NCBI RefSeq assembly: GCF_050948215.1
Contig: NC_135151.1
Span: 11,758,220 to 11,822,219, forward strand
From: Halictus rubicundus
Taxonomy: Eukaryota; Arthropoda; Insecta; Hymenoptera; Halictidae
Direction: 5' to 3'
DNA: 64,000 nucleotides
Shown: one piece after another, positions 10,560-22,589 of the stretch
Layout: every line of letters starts with the position of its first letter
Numbering within the stretch: position 1 is the stretch's first letter
The notes under the pieces: model-generated
Database searches by the model: none
Told to the model about the DNA's origin: nothing
The model's input: the letters and a program-made list of their open reading frames with translations, nothing else
Made by a program: the position numbers and the translations under genes

Positions 10560-11610
10560 ACCCTGAATCGAAATTCGAGTTGAAAGCTAAGGGTAAACAA
10601 ATACGGGGGACACGGGACGGTGGAACAATACAATTGTCTGCTTTGCGATTCTGCTAAAAAAATCAACCAAAACAAGCGTCGTGAAACTCAGAGAGAGAGA
10701 GAGAGAGAGAAATAAGATACGACTTCTGTTGCGATTCTCTTGTGTTTGACATTTTTCTGGCAAAATGCAGAGAGATAAACAGACTGTAGCTGGATGAGAA
10801 CAGGAAGATAGGACGAGGAATTTTATTATAATTTTCGGAATTTCACCGTGAAAGTACAGGAACAGAAAGAAAAAAGGACACGGCGAGGGATTCTGTTGAG
10901 ACTGTCTGCTTGAAATTCTTCTGACAAAATAAACAAAGCCAAACAAATCGAAGGAATTCTACCATAATTTCCCCACTCGAAACTAGACTGTAGAACTACT
11001 GGAACCGAAACAAAAATAAACTAAAAGAGAGCGTGTACGAGGTAGTACGAGGAATTTTATGATAACCGTTCGCTCGAAATTCGACACAAGAAGAAGCTGG
11101 AACACAAAGGAAGGACAAATGTCTTCTGGAAATTCGACTCGAAAGCCGAGGAAACCAAAAATAGAAAGAAATAAAACGGAAAGAGCGTAAATGACAGCAG
11201 CAGGGTAAGACAGAAAATCCGACTGAAAGGCTAAAACGACCACAATGAAAATAAACTTAGAGTCAGGAGGAAGGTGGGACGAGGGATTCTTTTGCGAAAG
11301 TCAAATTCCAAATTCAAGTCGGAAGCTAAAGCACAGCAAAAATATAAACAAAACGGAAAGAACCCAAGAGAGAACATCAAAGCTGAACAGAAAATTCTAA
11401 GAAAAACTGGGAGACAAAGGGAAGCTGCAAGGAGGAATTCTTTTGCAATCGTCACCTCGAAATGTGAGCCGAAAGCTAGAGGTGAGCAAAAATACAAACG
11501 AAATGAAAAGAACCCAAAAGAAAACATGAAAGGTAAACAGAAAGCCTAATAAAACCTGCGAGACAAAAGGAAGGTCTAAGAGAGCATTCTGCAACAATCG
11601 TTGCGTAACC
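10560..11610 (+). repeat. Degenerate tandem array, unit about 150 bp
   Basis: Recurring blocks read GAGGGATTCTTTTGC..GTC, then AAATTC..GAAAGCTAA, then ACAAA..GGAAAG. The clearest units start at 11281, 11433 and 11581, giving a period near 150 bp. Weaker versions start near 10813, 10889, 10952 and 11050. Purine richness keeps frames of about 90-120 codons open on the minus strand as Phe/Leu/Ser-rich translations; these are side effects. A GA microsatellite sits at 10690-10710. Confidence 0.8.
10690..10710. repeat. GA microsatellite
   Basis: An uninterrupted (GA)n tract inside the degenerate array. Confidence 0.9.
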
Positions 11611-12252
11611 GAGCGCGAGTTAATTCAGTTACACGCGGTTTAAGATAGTCGTTAGCTTGTAAACGCCTGTCGGCGTCGGGAAGACAGCTCTGGGAGAGAG
11701 TGGAAAGTGTAGAAAAGGTTCGCAGCTTGTTTTTCCCAGGTTCTTCCGCCGCTAGAGAGCTTCGATGTCGCGGGAAATCGGCCGGCGAACGCCTCGGAAA
11801 CGAGAAATTTCTGGCCCATGGGATTTTTACCGTTCCCAAAGCGTTCGAGAGAGGTCCACAGGAAACGCGACGCGTTGTAGGGGCTATTTCCATTTTGGAA
11901 AGAAAGGTGAACACGGTTTTTCCGACCTTGGGGCTCGAGATACAAATTCGAACCGCGCCGAACCGGCCATGAAATTTATAGCTCCGGACGTGAATCATCA
12001 TTGGCGCGCGAAACGTGCCGCGGAACGTTTACATCGCTTCTCACATACCTCTGATACGTTGGATTCTCATGCGAGGTGGTCATAGTATAGTCCTGAGCTA
12101 TAGTGATGGGACCCCGATGCTTTGAATCGCTTCGGACCTATACCGCGAGACAAACGTTGGTCTCCTGTGCGAAATTCCTGGCTGTGCCAAATATTATGCA
12201 ATTACTTTTGGTTCCATTTATGCAATTTTCAAATGTCCGAAAATATGGTGAT
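11611..12252. other. CpG-rich block, no gene recognised
   Basis: A GC-rich single-copy stretch with overlapping frames on both strands, up to 141 codons at 11576-12001 minus. None has a recognised domain, and the minus frame begins in the tandem array edge. Confidence 0.4.
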
Positions 12253-12641
12253 TATTGCGGATTTTTATGCAAAATATACATTTTTGGTCGTTCATGTTCT
12301 TTATTTATTTTTTTTTTATCGTCAATATGTTATTTTTCCACTCGTTTAAAAACAATACTCGACAATTTCATATTGAAATAAATTTTATTGGAAAGTAAAA
12401 TTAGGTGTCCCAATAAAAAATGACAGTAAGACCTTAAAGATCAGCTTTGTACCTGAAAATAATGTATGAACCTGTAGATTCTAGTACCATTTTTTTTATC
12501 AAAACGCTTCATAACAATTGCATTCTAAAATCAGACCTTTCATGTGCAATAACCTAATACAATAGTATTTTAGATTCTCTAAATGTATTCACTGTTCTGC
12601 ATTTGATCTACTCACTTTTAGCGTAAAAAGTCCACAGTCTA
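12253..12641 (+). mobile_element. MITE-A copy with internal insertion
   Basis: The left end reads ATTGCGGATTTTTATGCAAA and the right end reads AAAAAGTCCACAGTCTA. The right interior (CACTGTTCTGCATTTGATCT) matches other copies such as 24607-24800. The total length of about 389 bp is roughly 190-200 bp more than the family, so something has inserted or been duplicated near 12350-12540. Confidence 0.7.
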
Positions 12642-12812
12642 GTGTTATGATATATCGTTAAATTTGTTTTTTTTTTCTCTTTAGTGATACATGCATAGCA
12701 CAAACAATTGTTAATAGAAAAAACATCAATATATTCACTTCCTTATATACTACAACAAAATTCAATTAGTCCCGGAGGGATTGCTGAGATGTTTCGCTAT
12801 ATTAAAAAAACT
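12642..12812. other. AT-rich spacer
   Basis: No feature seen apart from poly-T runs. Confidence 0.4.
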
Positions 12813-13138
12813 TTAAAAATCCTTTGACAAATTCTGTTTTGTGACGTCAGGATACTGTTTTCGACATTCCATCACATTTTGTAGTATGAACTGTTAATCC
12901 TCTTCGTTTCTTCATAATACTCTGTATATTCTTCCATAAGTTTAACGACCCGTTGAGCGGTGTCATTGACAACCTTAAATCCTTGAACGATGATCAGCCC
13001 AATTTTGAAATGAGGGTCATCATTCCTTGTACAAGGGTCTTTTTCCAAAAATATCGTTGGTATTAAAAAATTTTCGAAAAGATCGTGCGGAATCTGGAGA
13101 AATAAAATCTTCCATTTTTTGTCCATATAATGTTGCAC
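12813..13138 (-). pseudogene. Frameshifted remnant of an arthropod hypothetical/transposon-associated protein
   Basis: The minus strand encodes an 88-codon frame ending at 12872 that contains GFKVVNDTAQRVVKLMEEY. Just before its stop, a second frame takes over near 12895 and reads QFILQNVMECRKQYPDVTKQ before a stop at 12813. Together these resemble the pattern VVNDxAxRxVKL..Q(F/Y)xLQxVxxxRKxYPDxxK, which I remember from uncharacterised proteins repeated in arthropod genomes. I cannot name the family with certainty, and a function is not known to me. One lost or gained base near 12895 would explain the frame change. There is no intact N-terminus, no neighbouring exon, and the surroundings are repeats, so I treat it as a dead fragment carried by or derived from a multicopy gene. 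Confidence 0.5.
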
Positions 13139-13854
13139 ATCCTGTGGAAGGATTTTATATTCTTCATTTCGATAATTTTTTCCAGATCATTTTCTCAACA
13201 AGTGTCATAATTCTGAGTGATGAGACTAAAAAATTTTTGGTAAAAAAATGAGGTTCGCCCTACTGTACATAGTTCAGTGTTCATCAACACTATCAAATCT
13301 CTTTCAAAACTATACGATCCTCGAGAATTTTCGGCTGCGAATAATTGCCAAAATAATTTGAAACTCGAGCATGATCGAATTTCTCCTGAAACTCACGGTA
13401 TAGGGTATCGAGTACCCGTCACTGAGCCACCGGAAGCTCGGTTTATCTCGCTGTGATTGGTAATTCAAGTAATCGCAGACTACCGAACATCATCAAAATT
13501 TGTCATATTATCCCCATTTTCTCTGGTGAATATCTTTTGAAATCAAATGCACAAATTCCAAAGAAAATGTCCGGCTAACCGCGAGCCGCAGCGGAAAACT
13601 CTTTACACTCAGATTTCGCATTAAGTCTCAGGGGAACATTCGTGCTAATTTCGCGGCGGAGTTGCGGGTGCACTAAATTTATTGCTTGGATAAGAACGGA
13701 ATGGCTTGCGGGACCTACCTCCTGGCAACTTCGTTTCGATGGCTGAAAGAACTCGCGCTGAAAACCGTGGACGAGGAAAGCGATAAAACTGGAAAATGGA
13801 AAATTGTATAGTTGACCATGTGGCCCCAAGGCTTCTCGATAATTCTTGTATACT
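13139..13854. other. No gene recognised
   Basis: Mostly AT-rich, with a more balanced part at 13560-13800. An 84-codon minus frame at 13575-13829 has no recognised motif. The remainder of an old mariner copy could be hidden here, but I see no catalytic-domain motif. Confidence 0.4.
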
Positions 13855-14052
13855 TCATTTTGGATCAGCTTTCACTAGAGATTTTAGGGTGTCATTATCA
13901 AATTCAACTGGTCGTCCACTTCGAGGCCTGTCAGAGAGATCATAATCACCAGCAGCAAACCTTCTGAACCAACGTTGACACTTGTTGACCTTCAATACAT
14001 CTCCATAAACATCGCAAATTTTCTTTGTTGTTACCGTTGCATTAAATCCCAC
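13855..14052 (-). pseudogene. Mariner-family transposase fragment (N-terminal HTH region)
   Basis: The minus strand encodes about 65 residues with the second helix-turn-helix of mariner transposases. It reads TTKKICDVYGD, then NKCQRWFRRF, then GDYDLSDRPRSGRPVEFD, then LVKADP and a stop. Intact mariner transposases are about 340-350 residues with a WVPHEL-type linker and a D,D34D catalytic domain; none of that is present. The first in-frame ATG is absent: the frame continues upstream through GTG and CAT codons, so both ends are lost. The intact enzyme would bind the element's inverted repeats and cut and paste the DNA at TA sites. This copy cannot do so. No clear TIR was found around it. Confidence 0.85.
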
Positions 14053-14981
14053 ATGAGGACGCCGCCATTTTATTACAGGGTTGTAAAAAAATTATACTTT
14101 TTAGAATATTTTGAACACAGGCTGCTTCACCGAAAACTGTAAAAGAATACGTGTTTCCTCTTCAACGATCGGTACAGAACTAAAGGTAAAACAAATTCTC
14201 TGCAAATAATTGATTACTTATGGGTATCCCTAATATAAAACTTGACCATTTAAATGGTGCTAGCGAACGTGTGTTAAGATCTGGCGACATCGCTTCGAGA
14301 TCGTCCCCCGTGACAAAAATGGCGCGTTCGCAACGGCTTCGACCGTCGAAAAAATCTCTGGAGGATCACGATAAATGCGGGAGTACTGCCTTGCAAATCA
14401 ATCCCGAAGTCCCGGTAGAGGACAACGCATTAAAGCACCGTGTCCTCGGAGAATAAAGGCACGCGAGACTCGTCGGAGATAATGGAGCCGGCTGTCTTCG
14501 CTCGTAACTCAACGGGGGAATTATCGGAGCAGTCGTCTGAAAATTTCGCTGGGAAATAATGAATTCCATCGCGGGGAGGTCGAGCGGGCGTAGAACGAAA
14601 GAGAAAATGGAATGGAGTAAACAAGGAACGGCGTCCGAGGTCGGGGCGAGCTTCCGCCATAAAGCCCGGTCGCGCGATCGGGCCAATAAAATTTAACGGC
14701 CGGTGTCCTTAGCGCCCCCTCCTCCTTGACGATCCTTGCTGACCCTTTCCTGGAACGGAATTCTACGCCATTTCATCCGGTCGTTTCTTTTCGCGGTGGT
14801 CATGCTGCCCCGGGGACATTTCGATCGCCACCCAATCGAGTTTGAACACCCCGATGCTCGGACACTTTCGAATCATACGTTTATTATTTGCATTCTTCGA
14901 GGTCGATTCCGATCTTCCGCTAATATTTCGGGGAATATTTTTTGTTGGATGCTTTCGTAACACGTAGAATTCTCTTAACGC
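14053..14981. other. No gene recognised
   Basis: A CpG-rich stretch from about 14260 to 14830 has overlapping frames up to 106 codons (14366-14686 minus) without domains. Confidence 0.4.
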
Positions 14982-15367
14982 TACAGTGAGCGAAATTCGT
15001 TTAAACGCACGTAAGAAAATAAGGATTTTGGGGCTAAAGGTTCAACATTTTTTTCTTTTACATCAAATAGAAATACTGGACAGCAATACCTCTACGATCA
15101 CTCTTTAAATAAAACACCCTTATAATCTCTCTCAATATCTGAGCAAGAGGAGCATTGCGTTTAAACGAATTTCGCACGAAAAATATGGTTTTGTTTGTAA
15201 AAAATGTTGCATAAATGTTTAGGTAAATATATATTTACAAATCTTATAGTATATCAATATATTTCTAATCTTCAGTTATTATTATATGCTAATTGTTGAA
15301 ATTGCGAACCTTTGGCCTCAAAATCCTTATTTTCTTACGTGCGTTTAGACGAATTTCGCTCACTATA
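14982..15367. mobile_element. Tc1/mariner-like MITE with about 64-bp inverted ends
   Basis: The left end begins TACAGTGAGCGAAATTCG and continues through CGTTTAAACGCACGTAAG to about 15045. The same sequence occurs inverted at 15297-15367, ending CGCTCACTATA. TA dinucleotides lie at both ends, as expected for Tc1/mariner insertion. An additional internal inverted copy of the CGTTTAAACGAATTTCGC motif lies near 15158. The interior is AT-rich without a frame, so it is non-autonomous. Confidence 0.8.
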
Positions 15368-15394
15368 TCTGGAAGTTTTTTTGGCTATTCTGTT

Positions 15395-16130
15395 CGTTTT
15401 GTATCATTCAGTAAGGGTCCAACTGCCATAATACAGTGTTTACTCGATATATGTCCAAAACATGGCTCCAGCCAGGGACATATATCGGCCAGGAGATACT
15501 ATTCTTTTATCTGGCAATTCTATTCCTTCAGTTTGCGTTAAATTTGATTGTTTCTACCAGTTTTCCTAATTTGAGAATTTTTTTATTGTGATTTTGTAAT
15601 TTCTTGAGCCTGTTATCCTCATTTTGTAACATTCAGGAAGGGTCTAATTGCCATAACAGTTGCATTTTTCAAGTCAGATTCTGTTCTTCGAATCTGAATA
15701 TTTTATTGTCCCTGTGCATTTTCTTAACTGAGCGGAACTTTTATTGTGATTTTAGAGCTTTCTCAGCTTGTCATCTTCATTTTCTGACATTCTCAGAAGG
15801 TTCCAATCTCCATAACATTTGCATTTTTCAAGTTTGATTACGTTCTTCGAAGTTCACGTCACATTTCGTTCTTCCACCATATTTTCCTAACTGAAGGAAT
15901 CCTGTTTTACAATTTTCCTGTTCCTTCAACCTGCCATCTTCATTTTATACCTTTCAGAAAGATTTTTATCACTGTAACATTTGCATTTCTTCAAGTTCGA
16001 TGATTGCATTCTTCTGCTAGAATTTGAGGGAATATTTCTATTCTTTCAATACATCTTCTTAATCGAAGAATTTTTTATTGCAATATTACAACGCTTCTAC
16101 CTCTAGAAAAAGTTCCAATTATCCTGACTA
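15395..16130 (+). repeat. Degenerate tandem array, unit about 160 bp
   Basis: Blocks reading CATTTTGTAACATTCAGGAA, then GGGTC.AATTGCCATAAC, then TTGCATTTTTCAAGT start near 15395, 15618, 15778 and 15942. The last two spacings are about 160 bp. The first unit is longer because it carries a MITE-B fragment. Frames of about 80 codons inside are Phe/Leu-rich and not called. Confidence 0.8.
15432..15503 (+). mobile_element. MITE-B half copy inside tandem unit
   Basis: It begins TACAGTGTTTACTCGATATA and follows the full copy at 53470 through GGCCAGGAGATACTA. The right half and CACTGTA end are missing. It contains its own small inverted pair, ATATATGTCC and GGGACATATAT. Confidence 0.8.
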
Positions 16131-16225
16131 GATTGCATAATTTTATGCAAAATGTTCTGCACGAAGACTGCAAGAAATAAGAGCGAAACAAAAATATTAT
16201 TCTAATAAGTTTGATAAAAGATGAA

Positions 16226-16407
16226 TAGACTTTGTGCAAAAGTACAAATTGTCCAAGTCAATTGTAAGAGACAGTGAAAGTATCAAAAAATATTTCAGGA
16301 TATCGTTGCTTTATTTTCGATTGATTAAAGCTAGTAGAAGACATTTTTAGACATTTTTAATTAACTCGAAATTGATGCAGGACATTTTTATAAAAATCCG
16401 CAGCCTA
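16226..16407 (-). mobile_element. MITE-A copy
   Basis: The left end TAGACTTTGTGCAAAAGTAC is diverged. The right end, ATAAAAATCCGCAGCCTA, is clear. The length of 182 bp equals that of the well-preserved copy at 25496. No target duplication is left. Confidence 0.65.
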
Positions 16408-18150
16408 CGAACAATACAGCAGAATATTGACGTTTATTTCTCTAAATCTTCATGAAATAAATTCTGAACAAACATCCTTTGTTTCTCTCCTCATGAACCA
16501 TTAAAAGTCTATGTTGTTCGCTGGTCCCACAGTTAATTCCGGCAATCGCCAGTGGATTCAGACGATCAGAGCCAGACGGTGAAATGTCCGAAGCTCGTCG
16601 CAGCAGCATTCGTTATCCGAGCATCGAATGCTCTGGAATGAAATAAGAGCTTGTCGAACGAGCCTCCTGAGCAGAATATATTCCGTGTTTCCCACAGAAC
16701 ATTTCCCGGAACATTTTTCATTGGACACCTGTACGGGTTACAAACTCCCCGAGCCCGCCGACTATACACACTATGGGGCTGCGATGCCGAAAAATGTGTG
16801 TTCGGGTGTTAAACGCGCAATTTGTCCGGGCGCTAACGAAGTCCTTCCATTCATTTGCACGCGGCCGAATGACAGCGAGGCTGCCGACGCGTGCCGTTTA
16901 ACGAGACACCACCGTGTCGTTGAAAGATTTAATCAGTCCGAAAATTAATTACACCGAGGCCCTCGCGGGTAACGCGATTCTATCGCGGAAGCACACTGCC
17001 ATGCTACGGTTATAATTATTATAGCGGCATAAGCCGCGATGCAGCGACCGGTTGAAGAGAACGCCGCGATTAGGTGAGCCGATACGATCACCGGAATCCT
17101 CGCGTCTGCGGCCGTAAACACCACTAGTGGCGGTTGTGTTCACTGACACGTCATTTTCGGATTCTATCAAACATGAAGTTGAAAATTACAGTGGTAAATG
17201 TTAGAAAGTAAGTAGGCTAATTTCGGGAGAGATGCACCACATTTCGTTTTCTGTTTATCAAAATTTTATTGGAAGTAATCGAAAGTATAGGCAGGCATAG
17301 TTTCATTATTTATGTAAATCTCTTTAATAATATATAACGTTAAATGAGTAAAACTTTTGTTTTTTTCTCTCTTACATATTACACAAAGGAGAATACATAA
17401 TACATGTTTTATAGAGCCATTTGAGGCATTCTAAACAAGAAATCCAATCTACTGTAGATGTGGTTGAATAATAATCTTCTAAAAATTCAATGTAAGAATT
17501 ATTAAAATCTACCTGGCAGTCGTTTTTATCAAAAATGAAGCATCTCATTTTTAATTACCTAATTACAGAGCAATAAATATAAAACAATTAATTTTTATTA
17601 ATCAAAGTGTAAGACGTTAACAAACAGTGTGGCAAAGAGCAAGTCTCAGTTTGAATTTATCGCTTTTTAATTAATTAGAACAGTTGAGAATCGTCCAGTA
17701 TTGCCACAATAGAAACTGGTGCATCTCACCTTATGGTGCATCTCTTCCGAAATTATACTTTTTGTGAGTAGACTGTGTTATGTGCTTCGCGTTCGTTTAA
17801 TAGAAATTTTTAATCCCTTGTTAGTTGGAAGAAATTTTTGAGAGTTATTTTTGTGCCATTCTGTATTATTATTAAAACATTGTTTTTCATGATTTCTTAT
17901 GACGCTGCTACCAACATATTTGTGAGATTCTTCTCCTTAAAATATGACTAAACACGATACGATTTGTTTAAATCGTACGATATTCTTCGTTTAAACTCGT
18001 ATCGTAACAGTTCAATCTAATGCTAACAAAATATACCGTACAAATCAACAAAACATTTTTATGAACATTCTACAACTCTTCTAATATGTATTGTTCCCCT
18101 TTTAAATCGCATCAATTCGGTTCTATCATAAACGCATAAAATTCGCCGTT
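16408..18150. other. No gene recognised; CpG-rich block then AT-rich DNA
   Basis: 16500-17150 is CpG-rich with overlapping frames up to 106 codons. 17160-18150 is AT-rich. An imperfect inverted pair around 17950-18005 (GATACGATTT / AAATCGTAC / CTCGTATCG) is noted. No RNA or protein family was recognised. Confidence 0.4.
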
Positions 18151-20564
18151 ACCGGGCTAGTTGGCCAGCGCTATAGCAGTAATTCGACAGTGTTTCAGAT
18201 AATAATTTCACGTCGACGTTAAACATCCTTCGGGTTCGCAGTTTCGTTGTTTCATCGCGGGAATTCCGCTGCGCCGTTTCACAGCTCGCCGAAATACCCC
18301 GTCGTTTCGCGCAGAATGGAAATTGTAAAGTTGCGCAGAATTGGGTAATAATATTAAACCGGAGATGGAAGCGCTCGCTGTAAATCCTACACGGGAAAAT
18401 CTGTCGAAATAAATACAATTTTTGATAATTGTATTCGCTTAGTTCGTCTGATGTGCGTTACTATTTACAGCAAGTGGAAACGGTGCGTCGCCGGTCAGAC
18501 CTGGGTGCTCGCGTTCATTTAGCCGCGCGGCCGACGTAATTTCAAATTCGGTTAGCACGGTTACGAAGCATTGCACGAAAAAATTTATATCCGAGTTTTC
18601 GGTACAATTTTTCACGTAGATTTTCCTATTTTTTTTTTTTTTGTTTGCTGTACTCCTGCGTTGCCTGCGCGTTGAGTAATACGCTTTTGTAGAGCTCGTA
18701 CGTACGTACGTTTTTACGATGTCAATTATACGACGCGATTAACAGGATAAATATTAATAAGGAATTTAAAAGCGTGTACAAAATTCACTAGTTAATTGAC
18801 AATTACATGCTGAACGATACATATAAAAAACGATAAACGATCTCCATAATATGAGAATGATGGATTCATTTTTTAGCATATTACATTCCCTGTCGAGATT
18901 AAAAATTATTTTTGTATAAGACACAACAGAGATGACAGAGTGTTCGCTATGATAAACGTGAATTCCGATTTCGCCAATAGTATCGAACGATCACAGCGAC
19001 TGCGTTTGATTTTATTATATAAATTGCGGAAGTGCGTTCATTGAAATTCCAATTGACTTTTGATATAGTAGGTATGCGAATGAGTGAATTTATTAAATAC
19101 GAGCATATAGAAGGACCTTTGTGTTTTTAATAATTGTAAAACCAGGAACCTTGAGTGTGCCGTATTGATTTCTCTTGTAGTTCTAGTGATAAATAAGCTA
19201 CTTCTCAATTTTTTTAAATGCTGAATCTTTAAAGTTTCGCATCGGTTCCACTTTCTTAAAATTATTAAAGGAACCACGAAAAAAATTAGAAGATGCAATG
19301 TGAAACAGTAGGAAGCCAAAATAAATTTCAGAATATCGATTGTACATATTAGTTTCAGTTTATCAAAATTATTCGACCAAGAAATTTCCGTTCCTGTATC
19401 TCAAAATCAGCGCAGGGAATTTCACTTTTTTCCAAAGATGCCCAGTCTAGCCACCTGTATAATTACCAAAGGCTGAATGTTTACAACTTTTCCGTATTTC
19501 AACAAAGGAAAGAACGCAGCGCACTCGACGCAAAATTTAATGAAACATCGATGCGCGAAACAAGCAAGGAACAGTGTTGCAAAATCAGGTTGAGCTCGCC
19601 GTTAAAAGGTGTCGGGAAATTCTGTCGAACTTTTCTAATTAAATGCGCGAGCACGGCCCGGCCCAATAAGCCGGCCAATTATCAACGTGTTCCGCCGGAT
19701 TCGCCTCATTTTGCATTTAATTTAAGGCTCGCCTCTATCACGCAGCCCATCGATTGTCCTTCGGGAACGTATCCCAGCGACGTGAAACACTTTCATTCTA
19801 CGCGTTCTCACATATTTGATATCCTGTATCCTTTTATTTTTTCCTGAACCAGGTAGACGACCGAACGAATCCATCGTCGTGCAGTTTTACGACTCGTCCA
19901 TTTGTTTACACGTCGTAACGCCGCGACGCGCCGCGAGAGCAAAATATAACTACGATACGTTCGACATTCAAAACTCACGAGCCCGATTTATGGAATATCG
20001 TTCCGCGGGGTCACGAGGGAAATGCGAACCCGTAAATCAATCTAAAGAAATCAGAAATCGAGCTTGGCCGTAAAGGGATGATCTATTTAAAAATCTTTCC
20101 TCTTGGTCGTCTTTACTCTTCCTGAATGTATCAGCTCTCTTTTCAAGGAATTTTATGAACTTCCTTCGAAGTTTGAACAAGCTTTCTGTGTGCATGACCG
20201 TAAAAATAACAATCCTTGTGTACGTGGATCGTCGTATTAGATTAGACATTTTTATAGAGAAACTTAAGGCATCAAACAATGCAGTAAAATTTTATTAAGC
20301 GAAACTGGAATAAATTTCAATAAACTGCGCATTATAGAAGTTTTTACAAGATTTTTATGTAGAAAAGCGATAAAGAATATCCGCGCTTTGTGTGCAATCT
20401 TTCTCCTATATAATTTCCCTTTTCATCTTTTTGTCTCCTTGTCCTCGTCTTCTTATGTGCGAATATTTTAATTGTAAAATAAATAATGAAATTAAAAAAA
20501 TAAAATAAAGTAATATATATTTTTAATTATAGTTCTTTTTATCCTCTATTTTCTACTTGTCAGT
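18151..20564. other. No gene recognised
   Basis: Alternates CpG-rich parts (18150-18560 and 19500-20070) with AT-rich DNA. Poly-T runs occur near 18632-18641. Frames are under 100 codons with no domains. Confidence 0.4.
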
Positions 20565-20765
20565 GCACGCATCGAATCAATTCGTCATTTATGATATAAC
20601 AGCAAAGAAACTGAATAGATATTAGAAGCATTTCAAAATAGTACTATATCATTTTCAGCTTATTAAAATTATTCAACGAAAAAGCACACTCTCATCTGTC
20701 TGCTGTATTTTTTTTTTTTTAATTGACCCAGAAGAATTTTATTTTGTATAAAGATCCGCAGTCTA
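20565..20765 (-). mobile_element. MITE-A copy, left end decayed
   Basis: The right end reads TTTGTATAAAGATCCGCAGT followed by CTA. The interior block TCATTTTCAGCTTATTAAAA matches other copies. The left end is eroded and its position is estimated from family length. Confidence 0.65.
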
Positions 20766-22589
20766 GTGAGGATATTTTATATTAATTTATATTAATATTT
20801 TATTTTAATTTACATTAAGATAATATTTAATATTTATATTTGGTAAGTTCGAGAAGTATTATTTTCAAGAACGAGTCACAGAACCGACTCCATATCTCGT
20901 TTGATATTTCGGTAAGAATTGTTTCAGTGTCCACAAGAATTTGACGAAAAGGACACAGTCCCTTTGTAACATTGGATAGCTGGATATTTTCCTAGGACTT
21001 ATTTACATAGCTCCAGTGCAACGTTCGCAAGCAGAGCATTAAGCGAGACGCAAACAGAAGGCAGAGCTTGCAATACTGGTTGTTCATCGAGCGAAAGAAA
21101 CGCGGGATAAAAGCGTGGAAGTCGATTCCGACGGCAGTCCTTTAAACGCTCTCTGTCCTGTGGAAATCGACGCGAAATTCGATCCTGCCTAGACGCCAGC
21201 GTGAACCAAGGAAGGAAACGTGTTTCACAGGACTAAGATCCTTTTTTAACAACGGACTAAAAGCGACTAATTTGCATAACGGGTCCGATAATCCCAGTGT
21301 TAAAACAAATTAAATTCAAGTGCTAAGACAATCTAGGATACCGACTAACAATTACCCAGAACTGTTGGATCGATTACTAAAATTGGAAAAATTACGAGAA
21401 TATGTATTTAAAAAAAGATGTTAGATGCCCTCGCGGTTGTCTCAAAATAATTTCTTGCGTGCTAGAAACGGCAAACCTCCTTTTTTAATTTAAAACAAAA
21501 ACTTTATTCGGAACACTGTGTAATAAAATCTGATGGTCGAATTCAACAGTGCTGAAACTGTAAGGATAACCATTTTTATGAAAATCGTGCGCAACTGCGA
21601 ATTTCGGGGAGCGTTTCGCGAAACAACGACGATATCTCGCGGTGAGAACTGTGATTGCAGATGTTCCTGAAGCATAATTCCCAGGAGCCGACAGTATTTC
21701 CGAGATCGTCCGAGCCAGAGCCGGGTCTCGGGCTTGTTCCGGACTGCTCTAGCTAATCATTGTTATTTCCTGCTCGGCGAGCGCGCGGACTAGCCTCTGT
21801 CGCGCGTTTATTAGCTCGCGAATTCATTGCAGCGCATAATGTCGTCCGAAATTGCGCGCGTTGCTTCAGATTTGCAAATCCCTGCGACGCAGTCTTGTAA
21901 ATTTTCCAGTGGGGAGCAACTGTGGTCGGTTTTCAGCACAACTGTGCCCCGGTTTTGACCGGGGGTTTGGAGGGAGTGACACACAAGAGGACTGTCGCCT
22001 CTGAAACCGATGGCGGTGAGGAAAAACGAGAAAGCGAGGGGATGCTAGGTAGGCTGGACGATGAAAATACTTTGAAACCCGAGCTCCGAATCGCTGGGCT
22101 AATGGGAAAGTCGCGTAGTTTGCCGAAGACACCGATGGGCGGCGATCATCTCGCGAAATGATGCGGTTTGAGTGCAGAAAGAGGTACGGTCTCGTTCATC
22201 CTCGTGGGCTGGGGATCGTGTGGCATTTTTGTGGACGTTGTGGATTTTTCAGAGCTTCTTTTGTCGTACTGAAATCGAGCTTTTGTGGTGGGGAATCAAA
22301 CCCGCAAATGGATCGAGAATAATTACGATTATTAACCCTCCGTGGACAACCTGGAATTTCTTTCTTTCCAATATTGATTTTGTCCCCATTCACGTTTCAA
22401 ACATTGGACAATCCAACCATTAGACGTTAAAATAGGGACTTCAATACGTATTGCGGAATTTTTTTAGATTTTTTGAAATCGTAGAATGGTAACAAAAATT
22501 GATCGTGAACATAAACGACCTATGTTGTACACAGAACGTGCAAAGAACATGCTTGGCCATGCAAGATTAATCGATAGTTCTTTATGTTC
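20766..22589. other. No gene recognised; CpG-rich from about 21000
   Basis: The stretch 21000-22200 is CpG-rich and looks single-copy. Frames of 79-88 codons overlap on both strands at 21866-22161 and have no domain. Confidence 0.4.

Noticed and set aside
10587..11597. Phe/Leu/Ser-rich minus frames of 66-119 codons
   Set aside because: By-products of a purine-rich degenerate tandem array; they look like signal peptides only because of composition.
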